DNA of 23,254 nucleotides from Clostridia bacterium (GTDB lineage Bacteria; Bacillota_A; Clostridia; Christensenellales; Aristaeellaceae). Below the pieces are notes generated by a model, which worked only from the letters and a program-made list of their open reading frames with translations, ran no database searches and was not told the DNA's origin. The position numbers and the translations under genes were made by a program. The stretch spans positions 1 to 23,254 of the forward strand of contig JAFRJF010000049.1 in assembly GCA_017432405.1 (NCBI GenBank), in the 5' to 3' direction. Each line of letters starts with the position of its first letter. The stretch's first letter is position 1. Below, one piece after another: positions 13,610 to 21,289 of this stretch.

Positions 13610-16600
13610 ATGATGCAGGACACAAACTGGAAGCTGAGCTGTCTGTTTGAACCGATGGCGGATCTCACCGCCTTCTCGGAGCTGACCCGCGCGCTGGAAA
13701 AGCCGGGGGTCTGTTCCGCCTATGGCCCGGACGATTCCCAGCGGGCCCACCTGCTGGCCGCGACGGCGCTGAAGCTGGACAGGCCGCTGCTGGTGATCGA
13801 GCCCAACGACGTGGCCGCAGCCCGCATGGCCGAGGATCTGAACGTGCTGCTCTCCGGCGCGGCGCGTCTGCTGCCGGCGCGGGACATCACCTTCCTGAAG
13901 ACCGCCGCCTCCAGCCGGGAGCTGTCCATGCGGCGCATCGAGGCCCTGGGCGACTGCCTCAGCGGCAGGGTGAAGGCGCTGGTGACCTCGGCGGACGCCA
14001 TGCTGTTCCGGCTGGCCCCGGCGGGTCAATTCGACGGGCGCATCATCGACATCGCCGAAGGCGCGCAGGCCGAGCCCGCCGGGCTTATGGAGAAGCTGAC
14101 CCTGGCGGGCTACGAGCGGGTCCAGCTGGTGGAGGCCCGGGGCCAGTGCGCCCTGCGGGGCGGCATACTGGACGTATACCCCGTGGGCAGTCCCAATCCC
14201 CTCCGGGTGGAGTTCTTCGACGACGAGGTGGACTCGATTCGCTCCTTCGACGTGATGACCCAGCGCTCCATCTCCCGCAGGAGCGCCGTGCGGCTGTATC
14301 CGGCCCAGGAGATCCCTCTGGACGCCGACGCCCGAACCCGCGCCGCTGACGCGCTGCAGGCGATGCTGGACGCCACCGACGACGGCCCCGGCCGGGATCG
14401 CCAGGCCTCCATCGAGAAGGAGTTCGACCTGATCCCCTTTGAGGAGTTTCTGAGGCTGTCCGCCGAGGCGGAGGCGGAGGAAGGGGACGGTTCCCCCAAA
14501 AAGGGCGGCAAGCGGGGCGTCATGGCCCTGCCGAAGAAGGTGACCCTGGGCTCGGCCCTGCGGCGCAACTTTGGAGGCGTGCTGGAGGCCCTGCGAAACG
14601 GCCTGACCCCCGACGGCGGCGATTCGCTGATGCCGGTGCTGCTGGACTACCGGGACACCCCCGTCGACTACCTGGACGACCCCATCGTGGTGTTCGACCA
14701 GCCCGAGCGACTGCGGGAGCGCTGCGAAAACCGCTTCCTGGAGTTCAAGGAGCGCTTCGTCGCCGCGCTGGAGCGGCAGGAGGCGCTGCCCTGCCAGGCC
14801 GAGGTGCTGATCGGCTACGACGCGCTGCTGGCGCGGCTGTCGGGCCAGACCCTGCTGCTGACCAACCTGTTCATGCGCACTGAGCCGGACTTCAAGCCCA
14901 CCGCGCTGATCAGGATAGAGTGCCGAAACGCCCCGGCCTACCAGGGCAACGTGAAGGCGCTGGCCCGGGACCTGGACCGCTGGAAGGCGGAGGGCTGGAA
15001 GGTGGCGCTGCTGGCCGGCGGCACGGCCAGGGGCGAGCGCCTGGAGGGCGCGCTGACCACCCAGAACAGCCCCGCGCCTTTTATGACGGAGCTGCCCCAG
15101 GCCCTGGAGCCGGGGAAGCCGATGATCTTCCCCACCACGATCAACCGGGGCTTCGTCTACCCGGAGATCCGCTTTGCCGTGGTGGCGGAGTCGGACATCT
15201 ACGGCATGGGTCGCCAGCGGGCCCGGGCCCGGGCCGCCAGCGGCGAGAAGATCGCGGCCTTCACCGATCTGAAGGTGGGGGACTACGTCGTCCACGAGAA
15301 CCATGGCATCGGCCAGTACATGGGCATGGTGCGCCTGGCAAGCGACGGCACCTACCGGGATTTCCTGCACATCCGCTATCAGGGCAGCGACAAGCTGTAC
15401 GTGCCCACGGACCAGCTGGACCGGGTGCAGAAGTACATCGGCAGCGAGGGCGAGGCCCCGAAGCTGAACCGGCTGTCCGGCGGCGAGTGGCAGCGGCAGA
15501 AGAGCCGGGTGCGCCAGTCCATCCAGGAGATCGCCGGCGACCTTCTGAAGCTGTACGCCCAGCGGGAATCCATCCCCGGCTACGCCTTCGACCCGGATAC
15601 CCCGTGGCAGCGGGAGTTCGAGGACAGCTTTCCCTTCGAGGAGACCCCGGACCAGCTGGCCGCCATCGACGACATAAAGCGGGACATGGAGAAGCCCAAG
15701 ATCATGGACCGGCTGCTGTGCGGCGACGTGGGCTACGGCAAGACCGAGGTGGCGCTGCGGGCCATATTCAAGTGCGTGATGAGCGGCAAGCAGGCCGCCA
15801 TGCTGGCCCCCACGACGATACTGGTGCAGCAGCATTACGCCACGATGCTGAACCGCTTCGCGGGCTTCCCCATACGGGTGGAGACCATCAGCCGCTTCAA
15901 GACGGCGGCGGAGCAGAAGCAGATCATCGAGAAGCTGAAAAACGGCGAGCTGGACGTGGTGGTGGGCACCCACCGGCTGCTGGCCAGGGACGTGAAGTTC
16001 AAGGACCTGGGCCTTTTAGTGGTGGACGAAGAGCAGCGCTTTGGCGTCACCCACAAGGAGGCCATCAAGCAGATGAAGCGCTCGGTGGACGTGCTGACGC
16101 TGACGGCCACGCCCATCCCCCGCACGCTGCACATGAGCATGGTGGGCATAAGGGACATGTCCCTGCTCCAGTCCCCGCCGGAGGAGCGCTACCCGGTGCA
16201 GACCTATGTGGTGGAGTATTCCGACGGCCTGGTGCGCGACGCCATACTGCGGGAGCTGGGGCGCGGCGGCCAGGTGTACGTGCTGCACAACCGGGTGCAG
16301 ACCATCGAGATCATGTTTTCCCGGCTCAAGAAGCTGGTGCCCGAGGCCCGCATCGCCATCGGCCACGGCCAGATGCGCGAGCATGCCCTGGAGGACGTGA
16401 TGCTGGACTTCTACGACGGCAAGTTCGACGTGCTGCTCTGCACCACCATCATCGAGGCGGGGCTGGACGTGCCCCGGGCCAACACGCTGATCGTCTGCGA
16501 CGCGGACCGCTTCGGCCTGGCCCAGCTGTACCAGCTGCGCGGGCGCGTGGGCCGCAGCAACCGGCTGGCCTATGCCTACCTGACGGTGAACCCCAGCAAG

Positions 16601-17299
16601 GTGCTCACCGAGGCGGCGGACAAGCGCCTGGCCGCCATACGGGAGTTCACCGAGTTCGGCTCCGGCTTCCGCGTGGCCATGCGGGATCTGGAGATTCGCG
16701 GCGCGGGCAACCTGCTGGGCAGCGAGCAGAGCGGCTTCATGGCCTCGGTGGGCTACGATCTGTACGTGAAGATGATCGAGGAGAGCGTGCGCGAGCTTCG
16801 CGGCGACGTGAACCTGGAGGACATCGAGACTCGCATGGACCTGAAGATCGACGCCTACCTGCCCCAGGAGTACATTCCCAACGACCTGCTGCGGGTGGAG
16901 ATGTACAAGAAGATCGCCTCGATTCGCGACCGGGACAGCCGCAACGACCTGATCGACGAGCTGATCGACCGCTTCGGCGACCCCAACCGCCCGGTGATGA
17001 ACCTGATCGAGACCGCCCACCTGAAGGCGCTGTGCGCGAAGCTCGGCATCGACTACGTCACCCTCCGGGGCGACGAGCTGATGATGCGCTTCTCCATGGC
17101 CGCCGACATCGACGGCATACGGGTGCTCACCGCCCTGAAGGGCTTCCCCCAATACCTGCGCGTGAAGCCCATCAACCCCATGGAGGTCTATTACTACGAG
17201 CGCGGCAAGGACCCCGAGGCGCTGCTGCGGGGCTGCGTGAAGGTGATGGAGGGGGTCGTGGAGCGGTTTGAAGCGAAAGAGACGGAGGGAAGGGAATAG
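13610..17299 (+). CDS. mfd: Transcription-repair coupling factor
   Basis: This 1229-residue ATP-driven translocase removes RNA polymerase stalled at lesions and recruits UvrA. Layout: UvrB-like N-terminal module (about 1-270, with LRGGILDVYPVG and VEFFDDEVDSIR); polymerase-interaction domain (about 552-622, LKVGDYVVHENHGIGQY); superfamily 2 motor with Walker A GDVGYGKTE (705-713), DEEQ (806-809), LTATPIPRTLHMSM (about 831) and GRVGRSNR; then the C-terminal autoinhibitory domain. An insertion at about 283-311 (EAEAEEGDGSPKKGGKRG) is low-complexity and makes the protein a little longer than usual. ATG 13610 or 13613 are both possible; the binding site is weak and coupling with pth is likely. 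Confidence 0.97.
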   Translation: MMQDTNWKLSCLFEPMADLTAFSELTRALEKPGVCSAYGPDDSQRAHLLAATALKLDRPLLVIEPNDVAAARMAEDLNVLLSGAARLLPARDITFLKTAASSRELSMRRIEALGDCLSGRVKALVTSADAMLFRLAPAGQFDGRIIDIAEGAQAEPAGLMEKLTLAGYERVQLVEARGQCALRGGILDVYPVGSPNPLRVEFFDDEVDSIRSFDVMTQRSISRRSAVRLYPAQEIPLDADARTRAADALQAMLDATDDGPGRDRQASIEKEFDLIPFEEFLRLSAEAEAEEGDGSPKKGGKRGVMALPKKVTLGSALRRNFGGVLEALRNGLTPDGGDSLMPVLLDYRDTPVDYLDDPIVVFDQPERLRERCENRFLEFKERFVAALERQEALPCQAEVLIGYDALLARLSGQTLLLTNLFMRTEPDFKPTALIRIECRNAPAYQGNVKALARDLDRWKAEGWKVALLAGGTARGERLEGALTTQNSPAPFMTELPQALEPGKPMIFPTTINRGFVYPEIRFAVVAESDIYGMGRQRARARAASGEKIAAFTDLKVGDYVVHENHGIGQYMGMVRLASDGTYRDFLHIRYQGSDKLYVPTDQLDRVQKYIGSEGEAPKLNRLSGGEWQRQKSRVRQSIQEIAGDLLKLYAQRESIPGYAFDPDTPWQREFEDSFPFEETPDQLAAIDDIKRDMEKPKIMDRLLCGDVGYGKTEVALRAIFKCVMSGKQAAMLAPTTILVQQHYATMLNRFAGFPIRVETISRFKTAAEQKQIIEKLKNGELDVVVGTHRLLARDVKFKDLGLLVVDEEQRFGVTHKEAIKQMKRSVDVLTLTATPIPRTLHMSMVGIRDMSLLQSPPEERYPVQTYVVEYSDGLVRDAILRELGRGGQVYVLHNRVQTIEIMFSRLKKLVPEARIAIGHGQMREHALEDVMLDFYDGKFDVLLCTTIIEAGLDVPRANTLIVCDADRFGLAQLYQLRGRVGRSNRLAYAYLTVNPSKVLTEAADKRLAAIREFTEFGSGFRVAMRDLEIRGAGNLLGSEQSGFMASVGYDLYVKMIEESVRELRGDVNLEDIETRMDLKIDAYLPQEYIPNDLLRVEMYKKIASIRDRDSRNDLIDELIDRFGDPNRPVMNLIETAHLKALCAKLGIDYVTLRGDELMMRFSMAADIDGIRVLTALKGFPQYLRVKPINPMEVYYYERGKDPEALLRGCVKVMEGVVERFEAKETEGRE

Positions 17300-17438
17300 C
17301 TAAACCCGCAGCAAGCTGCCGCCATGCAAGGGAACAGGAATAGCTGGTGTGGCGTCATAGCGCTGCTCCTGCACAACGGCAAGTGTAGCGGTGGTACCCA
17401 TGCAGCCATCGGTTTCCCGCATTGGAGGCAATCTGCTG
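17300..17438. other. Intergenic stretch after mfd, nothing assigned
   Basis: This 139-base stretch lies between the mfd stop and repeat copy B. It holds one small inverted repeat (GCAGC AA GCTGC, near 17308-17319). I see no promoter, RNA gene or coding sequence with a binding site. A minus-strand frame stays open across it but has no start signal. It may be a further, diverged part of the repeat. Confidence 0.4.
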
Positions 17439-17583
17439 CCCAAGCCTTCCCCAGCGACCGAAGGGAGCAGTTCAGGGGCATCTGGCTGAAAAATGTCCAC
17501 TGGACATTTTTCAGCCAGATGGGGCCGGTAGGCCCGCGGCAGGTGGCGCGCCGCGAAGCGGCGTGACGGATGAGGTCGTTCTC
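17439..17583 (-). repeat. Modular intergenic repeat, copy B
   Basis: This is the opposite-orientation relative of 36-135. Shared blocks are CCCAAGCCTTCCCCAG (17439-17454), GTTCAGGGG (17470-17478), AGGTGG (17551-17556) and GACGGATGAGGTCGTTCTC (17565-17583, a 19-base exact match). The segments between differ, and each contains a hairpin: the 43-nt palindrome 17479-17521 and a GCCGC/GCGGC stem near 17559-17572. The block at 17565-17583 overlaps the false upstream start of the HD gene. Confidence 0.72.
17479..17521. repeat. Perfect 43-nt palindrome inside repeat copy B
   Basis: Arms of 21 bases (17479-17499 and 17501-17521) are perfect inverted repeats around a single C. It falls between the GTTCAGGGG and AGGTGG blocks, where copy A has no such insertion. 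No U-tract follows. It could terminate mfd transcription from 180 bases away, but that is unproven. Confidence 0.75.
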
Positions 17584-17608
17584 CCTTCTCGGACGAAAGG
17601 AAGCCATC

Positions 17609-18109
17609 ATGCAAACCATACCCCAACTAATGGAAAAGATGATCGCCTTTTCCAATGGCAACATCCACGACATCGACCACTTTGTGCGTGTGTGGAACTA
17701 CGCCTCTACCATCGGTGCGCTGGAGGGGCTGGACGACGACACCCGGTATATCCTTGAGGTCGCGGCCATCGTCCACGATATCGCCTGCCCGCTGTGCCGG
17801 GAGAAGTACGGCAACACCAACGGCAAGCGCCAGGAGGAAGAGGGCGCGCCAATGGCGGCGGATTTCCTGAAGGATTCGGGCATGAGGCCGGAACAGGTCG
17901 AGCGGGTTTCGTATCTCGTCGGCCATCACCACACGTTCACAGATATCGACGGCATCGACTACCAGATCCTGATCGAGGCTGACTACATCGCCAACGCCAC
18001 CGAGAACGGTTATTCCATGGACAATGTTGGCCGCTTTGCCGGGAAGTATTTCAAAACCGATGCGGGAAAGCGTCTACTGGGTTCGATCTTTGGCCTGTCC
18101 GAGGATTGA
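17609..18109 (+). CDS. HD domain phosphohydrolase
   Basis: This 166-residue protein has the metal-binding set of an HD hydrolase: His24 (IDHFVRV), His56-Asp57 (AAIVHDIA), His106-His108 (VGHHHTF) and Asp125 (EADYIANA). The CPLCREKYGNTNGK segment after the HD pair is a feature I associate with a small Clostridia subfamily; its two cysteines are three residues apart. The substrate is unknown, perhaps a nucleotide. ATG 17609 is preferred over an upstream in-frame ATG at 17570 because the latter lies in the dispersed repeat; AAAGGAAG precedes 17609. The GNAT gene follows after 13 bases. Confidence 0.9.
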   Translation: MQTIPQLMEKMIAFSNGNIHDIDHFVRVWNYASTIGALEGLDDDTRYILEVAAIVHDIACPLCREKYGNTNGKRQEEEGAPMAADFLKDSGMRPEQVERVSYLVGHHHTFTDIDGIDYQILIEADYIANATENGYSMDNVGRFAGKYFKTDAGKRLLGSIFGLSED

Positions 18110-18122
18110 CGGGAGGTTTTCC

Positions 18123-18563
18123 ATGACGATTCGTCCGATGACCCTTGACGACTATGACCGGGTTTGGACGCTGTGGATGTCCTGCAGGAACATGGGCTTC
18201 AACGACCTGGACGATTCCAGGGAGGGCATCGGCCGCTTCCTGAAGCACAACCCGGCCACCTGCTTCGTGGCTGAGGCCGACGGGGACCTGGCCGGCGTCA
18301 TACTCGCGGGCCACGACGGCCGCCGGGGCTACATCTATCACATGGCCGTGGCGCAGACCCACCGACGGCATGGCATCGGCTCGGCACTGGTGGACCGGTG
18401 CCTCGGGGCGCTGAAGCTCGAGGGCATCAACAAGGTGGCCTTGGTGGCGTTCAGGACCAACGACGCCGGGAACGCCTTCTGGGAGAGAATGGGCTTTTCG
18501 CTGCGCGACGACCTGAACTACCGCAACCGGGCGCTGAGTGAATTGACGAGGATCGATACGTGA
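18123..18563 (+). CDS. GNAT family N-acetyltransferase
   Basis: This 146-residue protein is a single GNAT domain that should move an acetyl group from acetyl-CoA to an amine. The start MTIRPMTLDDYDRVWTLW is typical. The acetyl-CoA loop is VAQTHRRHGIGSALVDRCL (about 81-99), and the C-terminal AFWERMGF motif follows. The substrate is unknown; the sequence resembles small-molecule or ribosomal-protein acetylases without specific marks. GGGAGG lies before the start. It follows the HD gene by 13 bases, so the two share a transcript. Its TGA touches the palindrome at 18563-18603. Confidence 0.9.
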   Translation: MTIRPMTLDDYDRVWTLWMSCRNMGFNDLDDSREGIGRFLKHNPATCFVAEADGDLAGVILAGHDGRRGYIYHMAVAQTHRRHGIGSALVDRCLGALKLEGINKVALVAFRTNDAGNAFWERMGFSLRDDLNYRNRALSELTRIDT

Positions 18564-18603
18564 ACTTCTGATATATCGAGCTGTGCTCGATATATCAGAA
18601 GTT
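18563..18603 (+). terminator. Perfect 19-bp-stem palindrome after the GNAT gene
   Basis: Arms 18563-18581 and 18585-18603 are perfectly complementary around a TGT loop. The last base of the GNAT stop codon is the first base of the left arm. It is AT-rich in the middle (GATATATC) and has no U-tract; the binding site of the next gene begins five bases later. Confidence 0.72.
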
Positions 18604-18623
18604 ATCGAAAGGAGAGGATGTCT

Positions 18624-20588
18624 ATGCCCAACGGCTTTCTGCCGGTGAACATGAAGGAAGCGCGCCAGCGGGGCTGGGACGCGCCGGACTTCGTGTACGT
18701 CACCGGCGACGCCTATGTGGATCACCCCTCCTTCGGGCTTGCAATCATCTCCCGCGTTTTGGAGAAGGCCGGCTACCGGGTGGCGATGCTGCCCCAGCCG
18801 GACTGGCACAGCTGTGAACCTTTCAGGGAATACGGCCGTCCAAGAATTGGCTTTCTGGTCACGGCGGGGGTCATCGATTCGATGGTCAACCACTATACCG
18901 CCGCGAAGAAGAAGCGCAGCGAGGACGCCTATTCCCCCGGCGGAAAGGCGGGCCACCGCCCGGACCGTGCCACCATCGTCTACTGCAACCGCATCCGCCA
19001 GGCCTTCGAGGACGTGCCCATCGCCATCGGCGGGGTGGAGGCGTCGCTGCGGCGCTTCGCCCACTACGACTACTGGGACGACCGGGTGCGCAACTCCGTG
19101 CTGGTGGACAGCGGCGCGGACGTGCTGATGTTCGGCATGGGGGAGCGCAGCGTGCTGAAGGTGGCCGAGTGGATGGCCTCGGGACGGGATTTTTCCGAAA
19201 TGCGCGTTCCCGGCACCTGCGTGATGGCCGGGGAGGTGCCCGAGAGCTTCATCGAGATTCCCTCATGGGAGACCGTGTCAAAGGACAAGCGGGCCTACGC
19301 CGAGGCCTTCAAGGTGCAGTACGATCAGCAGGACCCGGTGCGGGGCAGGCCCATCGCCCAGAAGCACGGCAGGAAGTGGATGCTGCAAAACCCGCCGGAC
19401 ATGCCCCTGTCGCAGAAGGAGCTGGACGCGGTGTACGCGCTGCCCTACATGCGCGCATACCATCCGATGTATGAGAAGGAGGGCGGCATTCCGGCCATCG
19501 AGGAAGTGAAGTTTTCCATTGCCTCGGTGCGGGGCTGCTTCGGCGCGTGCAGCTTTTGCGCGCTGACCTTCCACCAGGGCCGTATCGTCACGGCCCGCAG
19601 CAAGCAGTCCATCGTCGAGGAGGGCAAGCTGCTCACCAGGCAGCCCGGCTTCAAGGGCTACATCCACGACGTGGGCGGCCCCACGGCCAACTTCCGCCGT
19701 CCCGCCTGCGACAAGCAGCTGAAGGCCGGGGCCTGCGCCCACCGGCAGTGCCTGTTCCCGAAGCCCTGCCCGAACCTGGTGGCCGATCACCGGGAGTACA
19801 TCGACATACTGAAGACCCTGCGGGAGCTGCCCGGGGTGAAGAAGGTGTTCGTGCGCTCGGGCATACGCTACGATTACGTGATGGCCGACAAAAAGGGGCG
19901 CTTCTTGACAGAACTGGCGAAGCACCACATCTCCGGCCAGCTGAAGGTGGCCCCGGAGCACGTCAGTCCCCGGGTGCTGCACTACCTGGGCAAGCCGGAC
20001 GTGGAGACCTACGACGCCTTCGTGCGCAGGTACAGGCAGATCAACGAGAACCTGGGCCTCAAGCAATACCTGGTGCCCTACTTCATGTCCAGCCACCCCG
20101 GCTGCACGCTGGACGACGCCATACTGCTGGCCCAGTACATGAAGCGCACCGGCCAGCACCCGGACCAGGTGCAGGATTTCTATCCGACCCCCGGCACGCT
20201 GTCCACGGCCATGTTTTTCACCGGCCTGGACCCCCGGGACATGACCCCGGTCTACGTGCCCCGGGACCCGAAGGAGAAGGCCATGCAGCGGGCGCTGATG
20301 CACTACTTCAAGCCTTACAACCGGGCACTGGTGCTCCGGGCGCTGAAGCAGGCGGGCCGGGAGGACCTGATCGGCTGGGGGCCGGATTGCCTGATCCCCC
20401 CCTATGAAAGAAAGAACGGGGCGGAGAAGAAGCCCGCGGCCCAGGGACGGCGACGCGATGCCGGTCCTTCAGGGGGCAGGGGAGCGCCGGGCAGGTCTGA
20501 AAGGCGCCAGGACAGCGGAAGGCGCAGGACAGACGCAAAGCACAACGACACCGCCAGACATAACGCGAACGGGAGGAAAACACGATGA
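18624..20588 (+). CDS. YgiQ family (UPF0313) radical SAM protein
   Basis: This 654-residue protein has the YgiQ layout: an N-terminal cobalamin-binding-like region starting FLPVNMKEARQRGWDAPDFVYVTGDAYVDHPSFG, a radical SAM core with CFGACSFC (Cys305, Cys309, Cys312), and a DUF3362-like C-terminal part. FVRSGIRYDYV and KVAPEHVSP also match the family. Its reaction is not known to me. ATG 18624 is chosen over ATG 18618 because AAAGGAG then lies nine bases away rather than three. The last 58 or so residues (about 597-654) are an Arg/Gly/Lys-rich, probably disordered tail, a feature of many family members. The stop overlaps the TetR start by four bases. Confidence 0.94.
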   Translation: MPNGFLPVNMKEARQRGWDAPDFVYVTGDAYVDHPSFGLAIISRVLEKAGYRVAMLPQPDWHSCEPFREYGRPRIGFLVTAGVIDSMVNHYTAAKKKRSEDAYSPGGKAGHRPDRATIVYCNRIRQAFEDVPIAIGGVEASLRRFAHYDYWDDRVRNSVLVDSGADVLMFGMGERSVLKVAEWMASGRDFSEMRVPGTCVMAGEVPESFIEIPSWETVSKDKRAYAEAFKVQYDQQDPVRGRPIAQKHGRKWMLQNPPDMPLSQKELDAVYALPYMRAYHPMYEKEGGIPAIEEVKFSIASVRGCFGACSFCALTFHQGRIVTARSKQSIVEEGKLLTRQPGFKGYIHDVGGPTANFRRPACDKQLKAGACAHRQCLFPKPCPNLVADHREYIDILKTLRELPGVKKVFVRSGIRYDYVMADKKGRFLTELAKHHISGQLKVAPEHVSPRVLHYLGKPDVETYDAFVRRYRQINENLGLKQYLVPYFMSSHPGCTLDDAILLAQYMKRTGQHPDQVQDFYPTPGTLSTAMFFTGLDPRDMTPVYVPRDPKEKAMQRALMHYFKPYNRALVLRALKQAGREDLIGWGPDCLIPPYERKNGAEKKPAAQGRRRDAGPSGGRGAPGRSERRQDSGRRRTDAKHNDTARHNANGRKTR

Positions 20589-21289
20589 AAAAGGGCGACA
20601 TCAAGCGGGTGCAGATACTGGACACCGCCGAGAGGCTGTTCTTCGAGCAGGGCTACGACCGCACCTCGGTGCAGGATATACTCAACGCCCTTCAGATGTC
20701 CAAGGGCGGCTTCTATCACTACTTCGACGCCAAGGACAGCGTGCTCAGGGCGGTCAGCGAGCGCCGCGCCCAGAGCCGCTTTGACCAGCTGAACGCCGCC
20801 ATCTACGGCTCCCGCCGCAGCCCGGTGGAGAAGCTTAACATGCTGCTGGGTATGGCCAACCTGTTCCAAGCGGAGGAAACGCCCTTCGCCGCGCTGATGC
20901 TGAAGCTGTGCTATGTGGACAAGGACGCCACGATGAACGCCCATCGCCGCCGGGTGCTGGTGGACCGGCTGCTGCCCACGCTGAACGACGTGATCGCCGA
21001 GGGCGTGGCGGACGGCAGCTTCCACACCCGCCATCCGATGGAGGTGGGTCGGCTGCTGCTGCTGCTGGCCTGCGACGTGAACGACGAGGCCTGCGGCATG
21101 CTGGCGGAGCAGCCGGACAATCCGGACGTGATGCTGCCGATGCTGGAGCTGCTGAACACCTGGCGGGAGAGTGCGGAGAAGCTGGTAGGCGCGCCCTTCG
21201 GCACCGTCGTGCTGTTCGAGGTGGGGCAGCTGGTGGACGCCTGGCAGGCGGCCACAGCCATACTGAAGGAGGGTGAGTCGAATGAGTAA
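20585..21289 (+). CDS. TetR/AcrR family transcriptional regulator
   Basis: This 234-residue regulator has an N-terminal TetR helix-turn-helix domain (about 8-55) with the family's RTSVQDILNALQMSKGGFYHYFDAKDSVL. The rest (about 60-215) is an all-helical ligand-binding and dimer domain with no recognisable ligand signature. It should bind an operator as a dimer and release it on ligand binding. It overlaps the stop of the YgiQ gene (ATGA) with GGGAGG before it, and its own last eight bases overlap the amidase start. Being coupled between a radical SAM gene and a wall amidase gives no clear target. No palindromic operator is visible nearby apart from the 18563-18603 hairpin. Confidence 0.92.
   Translation: MKKGDIKRVQILDTAERLFFEQGYDRTSVQDILNALQMSKGGFYHYFDAKDSVLRAVSERRAQSRFDQLNAAIYGSRRSPVEKLNMLLGMANLFQAEETPFAALMLKLCYVDKDATMNAHRRRVLVDRLLPTLNDVIAEGVADGSFHTRHPMEVGRLLLLLACDVNDEACGMLAEQPDNPDVMLPMLELLNTWRESAEKLVGAPFGTVVLFEVGQLVDAWQAATAILKEGESNE

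Noticed and set aside
13595..15973. Minus-strand open frame of 792 codons opposite mfd
   Set aside because: Low-complexity shadow without a start signal, opposite the complete mfd gene.
14920..17271. Plus-strand frame of 783 codons inside mfd
   Set aside because: Second-frame shadow, rich in Gly, Arg and Pro, overlapping the mfd motor domain.
17300..17626. Minus-strand frame of 108 codons after mfd
   Set aside because: It crosses repeat copy B and its palindrome, has no start signal and no known motif. The open frame is probably chance.
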